Shown piece by piece: positions 23,170 to 35,549 of a stretch of DNA of 64,000 bases. Position numbers and translations under genes: made by a program. The DNA is from Mycteria americana. Lineage: Eukaryota > Chordata > Aves > Ciconiiformes > Ciconiidae. Position 1 is the first letter of the stretch, and every line of letters begins with the position of its first letter. The DNA is taken from the NCBI RefSeq assembly GCF_035582795.1, contig NW_027445626.1, positions 992,001-1,056,000 of the forward strand. The letters run 5' to 3'. The notes below the pieces were generated by a model that was not told the origin of the DNA, made no database searches, and saw only the letters and a program-made list of their open reading frames with translations.

Positions 23170-24399
23170 GTTGGGGGGGTCATGGGGAGGTTTTGGGGGG
23201 TCTCCCCAATACTGGACCAGCTCTGTCCTCTTGCTGGGCTCAGTGCCTGCACTGGGGGAATATCCAAACCTGCATGGGCTCACACATGCCCAGAGCCTGG
23301 CAGACCCCAGAGCAGGGCTGTCTGCAAACCCTCATGGGGGCCATGGCCAAGGCAGGGAAGGGGTCGGCTGCTGGGGTGGGCAGTCAAAGCTGGGTGGCTG
23401 CAGGGGAATGAGGCACTGAGGTCGCTTGTGGGAACTGTGCCGGGAGGATGTTTCCCCAACCCTGAATGTACCCTATCCCAAGTGGTGGTTGCACAGCAGA
23501 GGTCTAGGGCCACATGCAGGTGTGGGCCAGCCCAGGGACAGGGACAGGGATCTCAACAAAAGCCATGATGCTCCAAGAACCTCCCACACTGATGGAAACC
23601 CTAAATTACCCTCAATCCCCAGCCAGGCAGGGCTGTCACCCCAGTCAGTGCAATTGCTGTGGAGACCCAAGAGACATGCTGGGCTGGGAGGTGCAGGGCA
23701 GCCAGGACTGACCCCAGCACTCCCAGGAACCTCTCTGCAGCCACAGCAGCTCTCCACAGCTGGGACAGGACTCACTGATGATCTCTCCATGGCCAGGGAT
23801 CTCTTGGGGCTGTAGCCACTGGCACTGCCTGCTGCGAACCCCAGACCTAGATTTGAGCCCCAGTGCCCTGCACCACAGCTCTTAGTACCTCCCCTCCCAT
23901 GCCACCATCCTGTCTCAGGAGCACCACCAAGTGCATTACTCCCTGACCAGGTATGCAGAGGAGCTGCTGGAGGTCTTCTCTGCTCACCCATTCTGCCCCA
24001 AATGCTGCCTCGGTGTCAGCCCACAGGCACCACCACATTCCGTCTGTGTTAGGTGCTGGGTGTCTCCCCATGCCCTCCTCTGAGCCCAGGCAGGGACCCC
24101 CAGGGTGTCTCTCTGCTCAGAGCTGGCCACAATGCCTGGCTGTGCAGTCACAGGGGATCCTGGTGTTGCCACACTTGGAGAGAAGGTTGTGGTTGTCCTT
24201 GCTCACAGTAGGCATGAGGATGTGTCTGGCAGTCAGGAAGGAAAGATAAGGATAAGAGACAATGCGGACAAGAAGCAGGCAGGGAAATTTCACATGAGGT
24301 TTAAGGAAAATTACCACATCTTTATTGTCTGGGTCTGGGGCCCAGACATTCTCAAAACTCAAGTGGGAAAAGCACTCACCAACCTGATCTAACGGACAA
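23170..24399. other. Unannotated region
   Basis: Mixed GC-rich sequence with short open frames on both strands. I recognise no gene, RNA or repeat here. Confidence 0.5.
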
Positions 24400-26600
24400 G
24401 CTCCCCCTGCTCAGAGCAGAGCGTAGCACTAGACACCTCCACTGGTTCCTTCTGACTCTTCTTGGCGGCACCTCTGGAGATGGCCTAGTATAGTCTAGAG
24501 TGGGATGCCTAATACAGGGTCCAGCTGGATTTTGAATATCTCCATGCATGGACAATCCACAACCTCTCTGGAAAACCTGATCCAGTGTTCAACCACCCTC
24601 ACAGATGAAAGGTGTTTTCTTGGGTTGACAGGGAAGTTCCTGTGCTTCCCTTGCTACCCGTTGTCTGTCACTGGGCACCACGGAGAAAAGCCTGGCTCCC
24701 TCTTCTTCATTCCCTCCCGTCAGGTATTGATACTCATGGACAAGATCCCCATGAGCTTTCCCTTCTCCAGGCTAAAAAGTCCCAGCTCTCTCAGCCTCTC
24801 CTCCTGAAGGATGCTTGTGTGCCTTCATCATCTTTGTGGCCCTTTGCTGGACTCCCTCCAGTCACTCCATGTCTCTCTTGTACTGGGCAGCCCAGCACTG
24901 GACACAGCACTCCACACGTGGCTTCAGCAGTGCTGACTAGAGGGGAAGGATCACCTCTCTCCACCTGCTGGCAAACCTCTCCTGAACACAGGCCAGGAGG
25001 CTGTTGTCCTGCTTTGCCACACAGCCGCACTGCTGGCTCGTGGCCAGCTTGTTAGCCACCACGACCCCCTGATCCTTCTCTAGAAACCTGCTTTCCAGGC
25101 AGTCAGCCCCCAGCCCCCAGTACTGGTCCATGGCGTTATGCCTGCCCAGGGGCAGGACTTTGTCTTTCCCTTTGTTGAACTTGATGAGCTTCCTCTCTGC
25201 CCACTTCTCCAGCCTGCCCACGTCCTTCTGAGCGGCAGTGCAACCAGCCGCTGTACCAGCCACTCCTCCCAGTTCTGTATCATGCACAAACCTGCTCACG
25301 ATGCCCCTGGTCCCATCCTCCAGGACTCCAATGAAAGGCTGAATAGAACGGGACCCACATCAACCCCTGGGCTACACCCCTGGTGATTATCCTCCAGCTG
25401 GACTTTGTGCCACTGGACACAGCCCTCTGGGATTCAGGCACTTTTCCATCCATCTCCTTTTCCACTTCTCTAGTCCATACTTGCTCAGCTTGTCTACAGG
25501 GGTATCATGGGAGACAGGCTGACAGCTCCCTGCATCCTCCTTCCTGCCCTGCTTCAGATAGGTTGTACATTTGCTTTCTTCCAGTCCTCAGGAACCTCGC
25601 CCAATCCCCATGACCTTTCCAACATGATGTCTAGTGGCCTTGCAATGACATCAGCCACCTTCCTCAGCACTCACGAGTGCATCCCCTCAGGTCCCAAGGA
25701 CTTATGCACGTGCAGTTTGTTTAAATGTTCCCTAACCTGAGACTGCTGCACCAAGGGTAAGTCTTCCTTGCTCCTTGCCTCTGGTCTTGGGGGCCTGGCA
25801 TTCCTGCAGGTTGTTCTTACCAGTAAACTCAGAGAAGAAGAAGGCATGGCCCTTTCTTGGCCCTTTCTGTGCTCTCTGTCACCAGGGCCGCTGCCCCATC
25901 TAGCAGCAGGCTCACATTATCCTGAGCCTTCCTTTTGCTGCTGGTGTCGTTTTTAAACCCTTTCTTCATGCCCTTCATGTCCAGACTGAATTACCAGATT
26001 GAGGTTGAGATGGACTTTGCCTTTCCTCACACTCTCGCTGAATGGTTGGGAGGTTCTTGGTGCCCTCCAGAAGCCTCCTGAGTGTCTTGTGCCCTGCTGT
26101 GCTGCCCCTCAGGCAGATGTCTGATTGGGTAATGTCCCCCAAGAAGATCAGGACCTGCAAATGAGAACCTGCTTCTACTTGTCTGAAGAAGGCCTCATCT
26201 GCTACTTCTTATGGTTGGTCCATACGGTTGGTCCATAGCAGACACCAACTACAATGTTATCCACGTTGCTCTGCCCACTAATCCTGTTCCATCTGCTTTC
26301 ATCTGGCCCATCACCTGGCACTAGGCAGAGCTCCATGCTGTCCTTCTGCTCACTGACATACAGGACAACTTCCCCTCCTCACCGACCTGCCCCATCCTTC
26401 CTAAAGAGCCTGCTTCCGTCCATGGCCACCCTCCAGTGGTGTGAGCTATCTGGCTGTGTCTCGGGTATCTAAGTAGGATTATAGCTCAGGAACTTCCCAC
26501 AAACTCCTAATTCCTCCTGTTTTCTGCCCACACTGTGTGCATTCCTGTCGAGGCACATCAGAGGTGTGCCCAGCCATGCTGATTTCCCTGCTGAGATTGA
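24400..26600 (-). mobile_element. Long degenerate CR1 LINE fragment
   Basis: Reading the minus strand from 26600 down: endonuclease-region phrases, a KGFYKYI-like linker, the AFF..LLVRTTCRNARPP block before reverse transcriptase, SGTKSSW and GVAQG reverse transcriptase motifs, then SRFVHDTELGGV and a tail near 24400. About 2.2 kb of ORF2 plus 3' region, with many frame breaks. It is the longest CR1 in the window and clearly old. Confidence 0.8.
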
Positions 26601-27802
26601 GGGCTACTTGACAGGTGCCCACAAACAGCCCTGGCTGAACCCTTTGCTTCACCTCCAACTTCCTTCTTCCATGTTTCCCCCCTCCCAGGTTCTTCCCTTT
26701 GGTCATCCTCCAACCCTCCCACACAAGAAGCCCACCTCTGTTTTCCCTTTGCCCACTGGCCCTGGCTTTGCTTGCCTGGTGCCTTCTGTTGGTGTTTCTG
26801 GGATGGCTGCATTGGGAATTCTTACCTTGGTCTGCAAGTCCATTAGACTAGGACCTCCTTTTATTATCTGCCATGTCCTCATGCTGTCATCTTGTTAGAG
26901 GCACCACAGGACAGGGTGAGCCACCTACACACACACATTAACAGCTGACACAATGAAGATTCACTTCATGGCGACCTTGAGAAACTCTGGGATTCGTCCA
27001 ACTGAAACTCACCAAGTTTTACAAGGAGAAGTGGCCAGTCCTGCAGCCAGGACAGAATAACCCCATGTATCAGGGTAAGCCTGGAGCTGACCAGCTGAGG
27101 AGTGACCCTGAGGAGAAGGCCATAGTCACTTCAAGGGATGCTACAGAGGCCAGCGCAGCATGCTGACCACGAATAAGGCCAGCTGCATGTGGGGCTGAAT
27201 TAGGAGGAGTGTGGCCACCCAGGCAAGGGGAGTTACCTCCCTCCTTGACTCAGCAGGGGTGTGGCCACATCTGAAATAATCTGTGCTGGTGTGGGTCTCC
27301 ATGTTCTGCAGGGGTGGGGAGAAGCTGGAGAAGGTTCAGAGGACGTCTGCTAAGGCAGTGTTAAGGGGCTGAAGACATGACTTGTGTGGAGAGACTGAGG
27401 GGCTTGGGATTCTTTTGCCTTGTGACATAGAGGCTCAGGGCAATGTCACAGTAGCCTGCAGCTGCTTGAAGGCTGCTTTCAGAGAGGATGAAGCTTTTCT
27501 TTGTAGAGGAAGCAGCATGAGAAAGGAAAGAGTTAGAGCCTGAGCTTGGGCATGATCAAAAATGAAATGTCACTTGAAGGGTAGTGCTGTGGTGCAACAG
27601 GTCACCGAGGGCAGTAAGGGGGGTGTGTCTGTGATGAGCCAATGGCTTTGTGTTTGAAAGACCTCAGTACAGGTAGGAATATGTGAGGGTGAGAGCAAGG
27701 TGGGGAAGTTAGGATAGTGTGTCTACAGCCTGCAGGGAACAGGCACAGGCGTGGGACAGTGTAGGACATCCTGTGGCGGAAATGGCTGACAACGCTATCT
27801 GA
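26601..27802. other. Unannotated region with weak CR1-like patches
   Basis: No gene recognised. Bases 27290-27560 (GAGAAGCTGGAGAAGGTTCA and GAGAGACTGAGGGGCTTGGG phrases) look like a very diverged CR1 3' portion on the plus strand. Confidence 0.4.
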
Positions 27803-28015
27803 ACAAGAACTGTTTTAGACAGAGAGATAGGAAGGGATAGCTATAATCACAGTTAAGGAGCTGATTAAGGAGTTAATCTGACTTCTGAAAGATGGGGCAA
27901 GTTTCTAGTTTCCTGAAGCTCAAAGCAACAACCTGGTAGTTGGGAAGTATCTGAATGATACTTCAATGTAATGAAGTACATTGAATACTACAATGAATGA
28001 AGCCATTACAGTGCT
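27803..28015 (+). repeat. Dispersed repeat, copy 1 of a local pair
   Basis: Shares with 29610-29760 the order GATAG...AGCTATAA..ATA..TTAA, AATC.GACT.CTGAAAGA, CCTGAAGCTCAAAGCA and GAGGTAT or AAGTAT followed by C.GAATGA. The family is unknown to me. A 9-bp hairpin (27962-27970 with 27977-27985) lies in its tail. Confidence 0.5.
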
Positions 28016-28189
28016 GTCCCCAAAAGGATGAAAGATTTGGGAAGGTCAGGGGTAGCTGGGACAAGATTTGGGATAGGGAAGAGAGGTTTGGCCAACAGGG
28101 ATGAAAGATCTTGAAGAGGAAAGGCATGTTCAGGTAATTTGGATGCCACCGCGATACTGCCTGAGAAAACATTCATGTTAGGCCTTTAC

Positions 28190-28465
28190 CCTGTTTCTAA
28201 CCAGTAACCTTAAGCCCTAACCCTACCCCTAAATGGTACCCTTCACCCTGGCACAAGTCCACTACTCTAATCCCTAACCTCAAACCGGACCTCTAAACCA
28301 AAGCCCCAAACCATAAACTCCTACTCTTACCCTATTCCTCACTCAAATTCCTAGCCTTTAGCCCAAACATTAAGATGCTAGCCTTGACCCTAAAACTTTC
28401 ACCAGCCCTACACACAACCCAAATCCACAAAGCGCGCCCATACCCTCACACTAACTAGACACCCT
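28190..28465 (+). repeat. Degenerate telomere-like (CCCTAA) tract
   Basis: The plus strand is rich in CCTAACCCTACCCCTAAA-type words, with AACCTTAAGCCCTAACC at 28207-28223 and many CTAA/CCCTA variants after it. It looks like an old interstitial telomeric repeat or a subtelomeric satellite in C-strand orientation. Confidence 0.55.
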
Positions 28466-28559
28466 CAGCAGAACACCAAAGCCTCCCCCTAAGCCCAACA
28501 GGGACAAGGCCTTGGCCCTCTTGGCTAGGGCAGTTGCCTCTGCTACCGAGGCCTACCAG

Positions 28560-29035
28560 GAGAAACTGTCTTTGGAGGCTTTGGATTTTGTTTCTTCCTC
28601 GCCTCTTCTTGGGGAGGCCGGGAAGTGTTGCACAGCTTTTTGACACTTGGCATTGCTCATCCTCACATGCCACTGCCCCCAGGAAGAGCCCTGAGCCACT
28701 CGTGAGGGACAAGATCTGCCTTCCCAGGGCCTGGGGGTCAGGGTTTGGCCTTGCTGCTCCATAAAAGAAACCAAGGCTTTTCTCAGCATTACAGCCCCCT
28801 GCAGATTGCCTTTGCCTACCTGCAATCACAGCCTCCAGTTATCTGCTCTAAGGAGTCCTTGGGGAGGCTTTGTCAGTAATGGCCCTCAGTGGGGCCAATC
28901 AATGCTTCAAGGTTTTTCTTCTGGCTTTGACTTCTTGAGAGGTTTCTTCAGTCTCCTCTCAGTATCTGAGCTTCACAGACCCAGGGCCAAATACACCATG
29001 GGGCTCATTAAAATACAGAAAGCTCTAATGAGCTA
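28560..29035 (+). repeat. Inverted repeat, left arm
   Basis: Matches the reverse complement of 38815-39325 in order: CAGGAAGAGCCCTG, GAGGGACAAGATCT, CTTCCCAGG, GGAGGCTTTGTCAGTAATG, CCCTCAGTGGG and TTCTCAGTxTCTGAGCTTCAC. The arms are about 10 kb apart and flank the OR14-type gene. I think it is a dispersed family found in bird OR clusters; the name is unknown to me. Confidence 0.65.
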
Positions 29036-29609
29036 GTTCTCTTCCTGTACTTTTCTTCACGCCTTCAAGACTTGTACAGCTAACTGGAACCATTTCATAG
29101 TGTTGTTAAAGAGGAAGATTTCAAAGTTGACCTAATAAAAAATATTTTTTTAAACGCTGTATTTTATTAATTTCAGTTTAAAGAAGAGGTGATAGCAGCA
29201 TTCTCCCATTGATATTGATGCAGAGTGTCTCCTCAGGAAGTCTGGACAGGCAGGAAAAGCAGTCCCTTGAGGTCTGACACTCTATGGACAGCCTTGATCT
29301 TCACCTCCCCAGCCTCACCATTTCTGTCATTGGCCACCTGGGACTTGCTTCACTTTGCCTTACCTCAGACTTCACTGACCTCTGGGAGCTGAATGTTACA
29401 GCTCCATGGCACCATCTCCCACCTCATCTCCTTAGAGAACCGGCTGCACACAGGCACAGAAGGAATTTTCCTCTTTCCAAGCAAAGCAAAGTAAAGCATG
29501 ATCAAGTTTCATGAACAATAAAACACACTCCTCAACCATACGCTAAGTACAAGCTGCCTCTCATGAGGTTGACTTTCTACAAGGGATAATCTTATGAGGA
29601 ATGTTGTAG
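29036..29609. other. Unannotated region
   Basis: AT-richer sequence with no gene or repeat that I recognise. Confidence 0.5.
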
Positions 29610-29760
29610 ATCGATAGATACAAAAAGGGAGCTATAAACATAATTAAAGAGTTGGCTCTTAAAGAGAGACAATCAGACTACTGAAAGACAGGTAAGCTTT
29701 TAGTCCCTGAAGCTCAAAGCAGCAGCATAGGTGAGAGGTATCCGAATGAAAAAAATGTAA
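29610..29760 (+). repeat. Dispersed repeat, copy 2 of a local pair
   Basis: Diverged direct counterpart of 27803-28015, about 1.8 kb away; see that entry for the shared words. Confidence 0.5.
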
Positions 29761-29969
29761 GGCAAGGAGAAAGCTGGAGAATAATGGCAAGGGCCTTTGT
29801 CGAGGCAGTCTGCATCTGAAAAGATGACTTCAGAAATGGTCTTTGTGTCAGGACAGGGGAAAGTATATGATAAATGAGAGAAATTAAATACGCCACATAA
29901 CAGGCAGAATAGTGGTAAGGAAGTTATAGGGGAAGATTGATATTTCTGTGGAATGTGCCTTTGGAAAGG

Positions 29970-30945
29970 TCATGGGATTAGGAGAGGTCTCTTGTGAGTG
30001 AGGACAAGCCTGTGTTGCACCCGCCTTTGAAAGAGGCCAAAAGTGCAATCCAGGGAGCCACAGGCTGTACAAGCTCACCTTGGTGAGGAGTGTGCCAGCA
30101 GTTGGAGTCCTCTTGGGTGACGTTTCTGGGACCCTGAAAGAGAAGAATGTGTCCACAAGCAGTCAGCATGGACTTCCAAAGGGTAAATCATGCCTCGTCA
30201 ACTTGCTTGCCTTCATGACGAAGTAACTGCCTTTGTGCATGAGGGGAGAACAGTGGATGTTGTTCACCTCAGCTTAAGCAAGGCTTGTGGCATGGTCTCC
30301 TGCAATGTTCTTGTACCCAGGTTAGGCCATTACAGTCTGGATGGGTCAACAAACAGCTGGGTAAAACACCAGTTGGACGACGAGGCTGAGAGAGCAGTGG
30401 TGAAGGGGTCATAGCCTACCTGAAGGCCACTGGCACATCCTGGGGCATTGTGGGGCAGCACAAGGGACTCTCCTGGGCCCTGTGCAGTTTCACATGTGTG
30501 TCCATGACCCGGAGGAGGAAACTCTCACCACATTTGTCAATGACACTACATTGGAAGGACCATTCCTGTGCCTTAGGGATGTCATTCAGGAGAAACCGGA
30601 CAGGCAGGAGGACTGTCCTGTGAGGAACTTCATGAACTAGAACAAGGGCAGGGGCCAGATCCAGCACCTGGGATAGACTAATGGCTTGCAGTGGCAGGGG
30701 CTGGGGACTGCCTGGCCAGGGAGTAGCTCTGCGTAAAAGGCCCTGGTGGAGCTGGGGAACAGAGGGCACAACACGATCCAGCAGTGGTCTACACAATCCA
30801 GTGCGACCTGGTAACAAAGGCAACCAGCAGTGTCCTATAAAGAGAAGCCTCGCCAAAAGTGTGAGGGAAGAGATCGTCGGCCCCTGCTCATCCCTCGTTA
30901 GACCACCTGGACACTCCTGTGTCCACTTCTGGGCCCCCAGTTCAA
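29970..30945 (+). mobile_element. Degenerate CR1 LINE fragment
   Basis: Plus-strand frames show the CR1 reverse transcriptase sequence in pieces: KSCLTNLLAFM, SLSKACGMVSCNVLVPRLGH, GTLLGPVQFHMCVHDPEE and TTFVNDTT, followed by the SIVPG and HSCVHFWAPSS region. Heavily mutated. It ends against an LTR relic at 30947. Confidence 0.75.
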
Positions 30946-30946
30946 G

Positions 30947-31185
30947 TGTACTGGGTCTGGCCGGGATGGTGTTAACATCCTTCGTAGCAGCCCCTATGGT
31001 GCTATGTGTTTGCCTTTGTGCCTCAAACAGCGTTGATAACGCACCAGTGTTTTGACTGTTGCTGGGCATCAGTCTGCTTCTCAGAGGTGGTGAGTGATTG
31101 CCCATGCGTTGCCTGTTGGTTTTGGTTTATGTTTGGCTTTATCTTTTTCTTTTGCCTGTTAAACTGTTTTTATCTCAGCCCACAA
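30947..31185 (+). mobile_element. Partial LTR relic, avian ERV (same family as 2640)
   Basis: Begins TGTACTGGGTCTGGCCGGGA and ends near TTAAACTGTTTTTATCTCAG, matching the two ends of the element at 33092 more than its middle. Old, partial and non-coding, inserted at or beside a CR1. Confidence 0.55.
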
Positions 31186-33091
31186 GCTGCACAGCAACTC
31201 ATGCAGCAGCATTGGTAGGGACCTGACCGGCTAAGGAGTTCCCTGAGCAGAAGGGCCTGGGCACCGTAGCGGATGCCATAGGAGCCAGTGGGTCTCACAA
31301 TTCCAAAGGAGAATAAAGAGGTGCCAGTCCAGAGGAGGTCTAGCAAGATGGAGCTAGGGGCATAAAGCATGAGGTGTAAGGAGAGTCTGAGGGAAGTGGG
31401 CCTCGCTAGAGCCTGCTGAAGCGGAGGCACAGGGCAACCTAATGAGAGCCTAGAGCTACCTGGAGAGATGATGGAGCCAAGCTCGCTTCTGCAGTGGCCA
31501 ACGAGATGACAGAGGCCACAGCCACAAACTGCCTCTTGGGAGCTCTAGGCTGAGCCTTAGGAAAAATATAAGGGCCTAGGAGGAGCATTGCTGTGATCTC
31601 CACCTTTGGAGCTCTTCAGGTTTCAGCTCCACAAAGTCACAGCCAGCCTGGAGCCTGGACTAGAGAGCCCCAGCAGTCTCTTCCCCACCAACCCTTGCAT
31701 GTGCCTGTGCCTTGCAACGTGCCCTCCAAGAAGAGACTAAGCTGGAGGTGAGGGTCCCTACATCACAGGACAATTCAGGGAAAAAAGGAGCTCAGGAAGT
31801 CTCGAGTCCAACGTCCAGCTGCAAGCAGGGGCAGCTCTGGGCTCAGAACAGGTAGCGCAGTAAATGTCAGCATTTGCAGAGGAAGTTTACACATGAACCA
31901 GGCATCTAAGGCAGCGTTACAGAAATGGAGATGCGGCATTTGAGCAGCTCCCTGAACACAGCTGTCACTATGCCATGCCTCCTGAGATTCCTGGGAACAT
32001 CCACCTTCTTGTGCAGAAGAGTATGATCCTTCTGCAAGTTTCCTGGTACATCTCCAGAGCAAGGGGTTCTTTAGGCTGTAAAAAGAATTGAAAAAAGCCT
32101 CTGACTTGGGTACTATCAACTTAATTACTGAAAGAGAGGGAGATGGAGGGATCTCAGAGCTTCCAGGTTCCTGCTGAAGATTTCAGCCTCCGAGAAAGGA
32201 GCTCAAAATAAGAGTTTTGAACTAATATAGCCTTTTGATCATTTCACTTGTGACGGCTCTGCTCCCCACTTTCAACAATTGGCACCCAGAAAGCTCACCT
32301 GCTTTTCCTTCCTCTCCTCCCCAAACATGACCAAGTGATGGGAAGAAAGGAAGCAGAAAGGCCCTAGGCCTCTGTGAATCACCTGGGGTGCGGCACTTGG
32401 AGGGCCACAGTGTCATTTCATTGTACACCCCATGAAGAACCAAGCTGGGAAGTGAGACTGCAAGCCCGAATAAAGAGGGTTCATGGACAGGCAAGGCTGT
32501 GTCTATGGCTGGTCTGGAAACCAGTACACCTACAGCATAGCTCAAGCTGGGGCTGAAGCTCAGGCTTGGGCTTCAATGGTCCCCTGGGCCCATGGACAGA
32601 GCTGTGGGTCCAGGCCCCACGTTAGGCTGGTCACGGTGATGAAGGCCTGTGGATGCTCTCAGGGCCCTGACACTGCCCCTATGGGTTCCCACCTGCAGTG
32701 CCCTCCATAGGCCAACTTCTCATGCCCTGAACTCCAGGCTCTGTGCTCTGCTACCCTCCTTCCCCACCTCCCTGGAGATCTGGGAGACCAGCATTTCATG
32801 GTCACCACAGCCAAGGCTGACACTGGTATTCACATGCCTGACCAGCTCTTCCTCTTTTGGGAGTGCCAGGTCCAGGTGAGCAGAAGACTGAAGGGACTCT
32901 TTGGCAGCTCTGCTAAGAATGTTTCCACAAACACCACAAGAAACCTCCTGGAAGGTTTGCATCCTGCTGTCTCACTCAACCATGAACACCGAGAAAACTG
33001 AGTCCCCCAGAAGAGCCAGGTCCTGTGATCCACTGATTTCCTCAGATCATTTAATTGAGACATTGTTCATTCCTCACCCTGATGTATGACC
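31186..33091. other. Unannotated region
   Basis: No gene recognised. A short patch at about 31780-31870 may be a CR1 3' remnant on the minus strand. Confidence 0.45.
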
Positions 33092-33670
33092 TGTAAATGG
33101 CTGGGATGGAGTTAATGCAGCCCACAGGGTGATGTGCTTTGGATTTGTTACTAAAGCAGCACTGATAAAGCAACAGTGTTTTGGCTATTGCTGCACAGTC
33201 CTTGCAGAGCGTGAAGGCTTTCTCTTTTTCCCACTCTGCCCCTGCAGCAAGAGGCTGGGGGTACACAAGAAGTTGGCGGGGACACAGCTGGGACAGCTGA
33301 CCCAGAATGACCAAAGGGATATTCCATTGCCTATGATGGCAGGCTCAGCAAAAAAAGTAAAACCCCAAACTCAATGAAAGAAGGAAAAAGGAGAAATATT
33401 TGTGATCAAGGCACTTGTCTTCCCAAGGCCTGCTTTCCCGGAAATGGCTAAACATCTGCCTGCCGATGGGACGTAGTGCATGAATTCCTCATTTTGCTTT
33501 GCGTGTAGACGCAGTTTTGCTTCACCTATTACACTGTCTTTGTTCTGACCCATGATTTTTCTTGCTTTTGCACTTCCAGTTCCCTCCCCCGACCTGCTGG
33601 GGGTGGTGGGGGTAGGGGAGAGTGAGCAGATGACTTTGTGGGGGCTTAGCTGCTGGCTGGGGTCAAAACA
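33092..33670 (+). mobile_element. Solo LTR, avian endogenous retrovirus (ERVL-like, provisional)
   Basis: About 580 bp from TGTAAATGGCTGGGATGGAG to GCTGGCTGGGGTCAAAACA. It includes GACCAAAGGGATATTCCAT, GATGGGACGTAGTGCATGAA and a CACTGTCTTTGTTCTGACCCA region typical of this LTR. No internal retroviral sequence adjoins it, so it is a solo LTR. It is diverged from its relatives here, hence old. Confidence 0.6.
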
Positions 33671-33859
33671 ATCCGAGCACCTACCACAGTGCCAACATTT
33701 CTGGCCTCTACCCACACACACCTTGACCTTTTCTGATTTATTTTCTCCCCTTGTCCTGTTGAGCTGGGGGAGTGAGTGAGTGGCTGGGTGGCTGTCTGGC
33801 TGCTGGTCAACGTTAACCCACCACAGGACCACCCCAGGACTGCTGCACCCAGTATGGGG

Positions 33860-33975
33860 CTTCCCAGCACAATGAAGACCCTGACAGACTGGAGCAAGTC
33901 CTGCAGAGGCCAGAAGGATGGTTGGGGCCTGGAGCACGTTATGGACAAGGAGAGGCTGAGAGAGCTGGGGTTTTG
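33860..33975 (+). mobile_element. Short CR1 remnant
   Basis: GGAGCACGTTATGGACAAGG followed by AGAGGCTGAGAGAGCTGGGG is the CR1 phrase that normally reads [16 protein letters not shown]. About 115 bp. Confidence 0.6.
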
Positions 33976-35549
33976 AGAAATCCCTCAGAGTCAAACACTG
34001 GGGCAAGGACCCAGGCCAGCTGGTGCGTTCTGAATCACTGGACAGTTTCAGTATTTGTCGAGACAAGGCCATGAGCACCTGCTCCAGCTGGAGCTGTCTG
34101 AGAATGGGCTTGGCTGAGAGAGCAGCTGTGGCAAGAGCTCTGGGACTTGGTGTGTAAAGAGTGTCAGTAGGAAACTGGTTTCCTCTTTATTAATAATGGC
34201 TGTGAGTTGGGTATCACTGAGCCTCGGAGGAGGATGGAGGTGACCATACAGCAAAGGTCCCTTCTCATGGCTGGGCTGTATGGCCAGAGATGGAAATGGC
34301 TGGTGTGTGGGACCGGTCTGGGACAATATTCCTAGGGCAGCTTCCCCGGGGTGTCCAGGGAGCATGGCACAGACCAAGCCCCTCTCTTCTGCACCTTTGG
34401 TGCCTTGCTTCCTTCATTTTGCCACCTGGCTCTGCCTTGTGAGCACCCTGCTGTGTGCCCTTCTCCTGCACACTCGCACAGCTTAGCTCTACACTGGTGT
34501 TTCCTCTTCCAGGACTTCTCCAGCCCAGCCCCAGCTCCAGCTCTCCACACCTGCCCTGGCCCCATGGCAGTGCCCACCACAGGGGGCTGCAGCACTCTGG
34601 GCACTCAACCACAGCTCCGGCTGCTCTGAAGGCCACAGCAGCTCCTGGAGGTCAGACAGGGGGGTCAGCCTCCCCACCAGCCCCGGGGCTGCTGCTGGCC
34701 AAAAGGGCAAGAGGAAACAGAGGCCAGTCAATCTCTGGCTTTGCTGCATTCATGTTGGAAGTTATCCCTAACCCCGACTGCATTTGCACCCTTCTCTGCC
34801 CCCACCAGCCCCTTTCCCTAGGACAGCACAAGAGTCCTGGCCCTGGGGCTCCTCAGGCACCTCCCGCATCTCTCCAGTCTCCCTTTCCATGCCCACTGGG
34901 TCCACACTGAGTCCCATGGCACTGCAGAGTCCTTCTTTGTGCATACCTTGATTTAGTGCTTTGCTTTTGGGGTGTTTGAGGGTGTTTCACTTTGTGTGCC
35001 TCCATTCACTCCCACCCCAGGGCACATGGTGAGTCCTCGTCCTCTCCTGACCGCTCCACATTCATTTCCATAAAGACGGCTATACGCCATGAGTCCTGAC
35101 GTATGTGAAGCAGCCTGAGGAGGGAATGGGGAGCTCATGCACCATCTTACACCAACAAGAGAGCTTTTAAAACCAGAACTTCTGGTCCAGTGGAACCCAA
35201 TGATACTGTGAGCTTAACCCCAAACACAGGGAGAACATAAGGGGAAAAGACTTTTTAAAAGACCAATTCCTTGGACATTTTAGTGGCAGCCACTTGGGAG
35301 GAAGAGCCCAACCTCCAGGGACTGCACCCAGGAGATGCCCTTTTATTGAAGAGCTGCTAGTGGACAGGTCACAGCTGACACAATGTGGTGCTAGGGTCAG
35401 ACCCAACAGGATAAAGCCTCAAGACTAGAAGTAACAACCTAGAAAATTCTATGGAAGTAGAATTCTTACAGGGTAAAAAAGCAGACTGCTGGCCTAAGAT
35501 AAGCTCCGGGACATGTGAAGTGCTGGGAGGCAGGTTGTTGTCAGTGACG
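33976..35549. other. Downstream flank of the OR gene, no gene recognised
   Basis: Short frames on both strands only. I see no tRNA, conserved exon or known repeat. Confidence 0.5.

Noticed and set aside
33371-34078. A 235-codon minus-strand frame with a GKAGLGKT P-loop-like sequence
   Set aside because: It is antisense to a solo LTR and a CR1 remnant. The P-loop resemblance is isolated and no NTPase domain follows.
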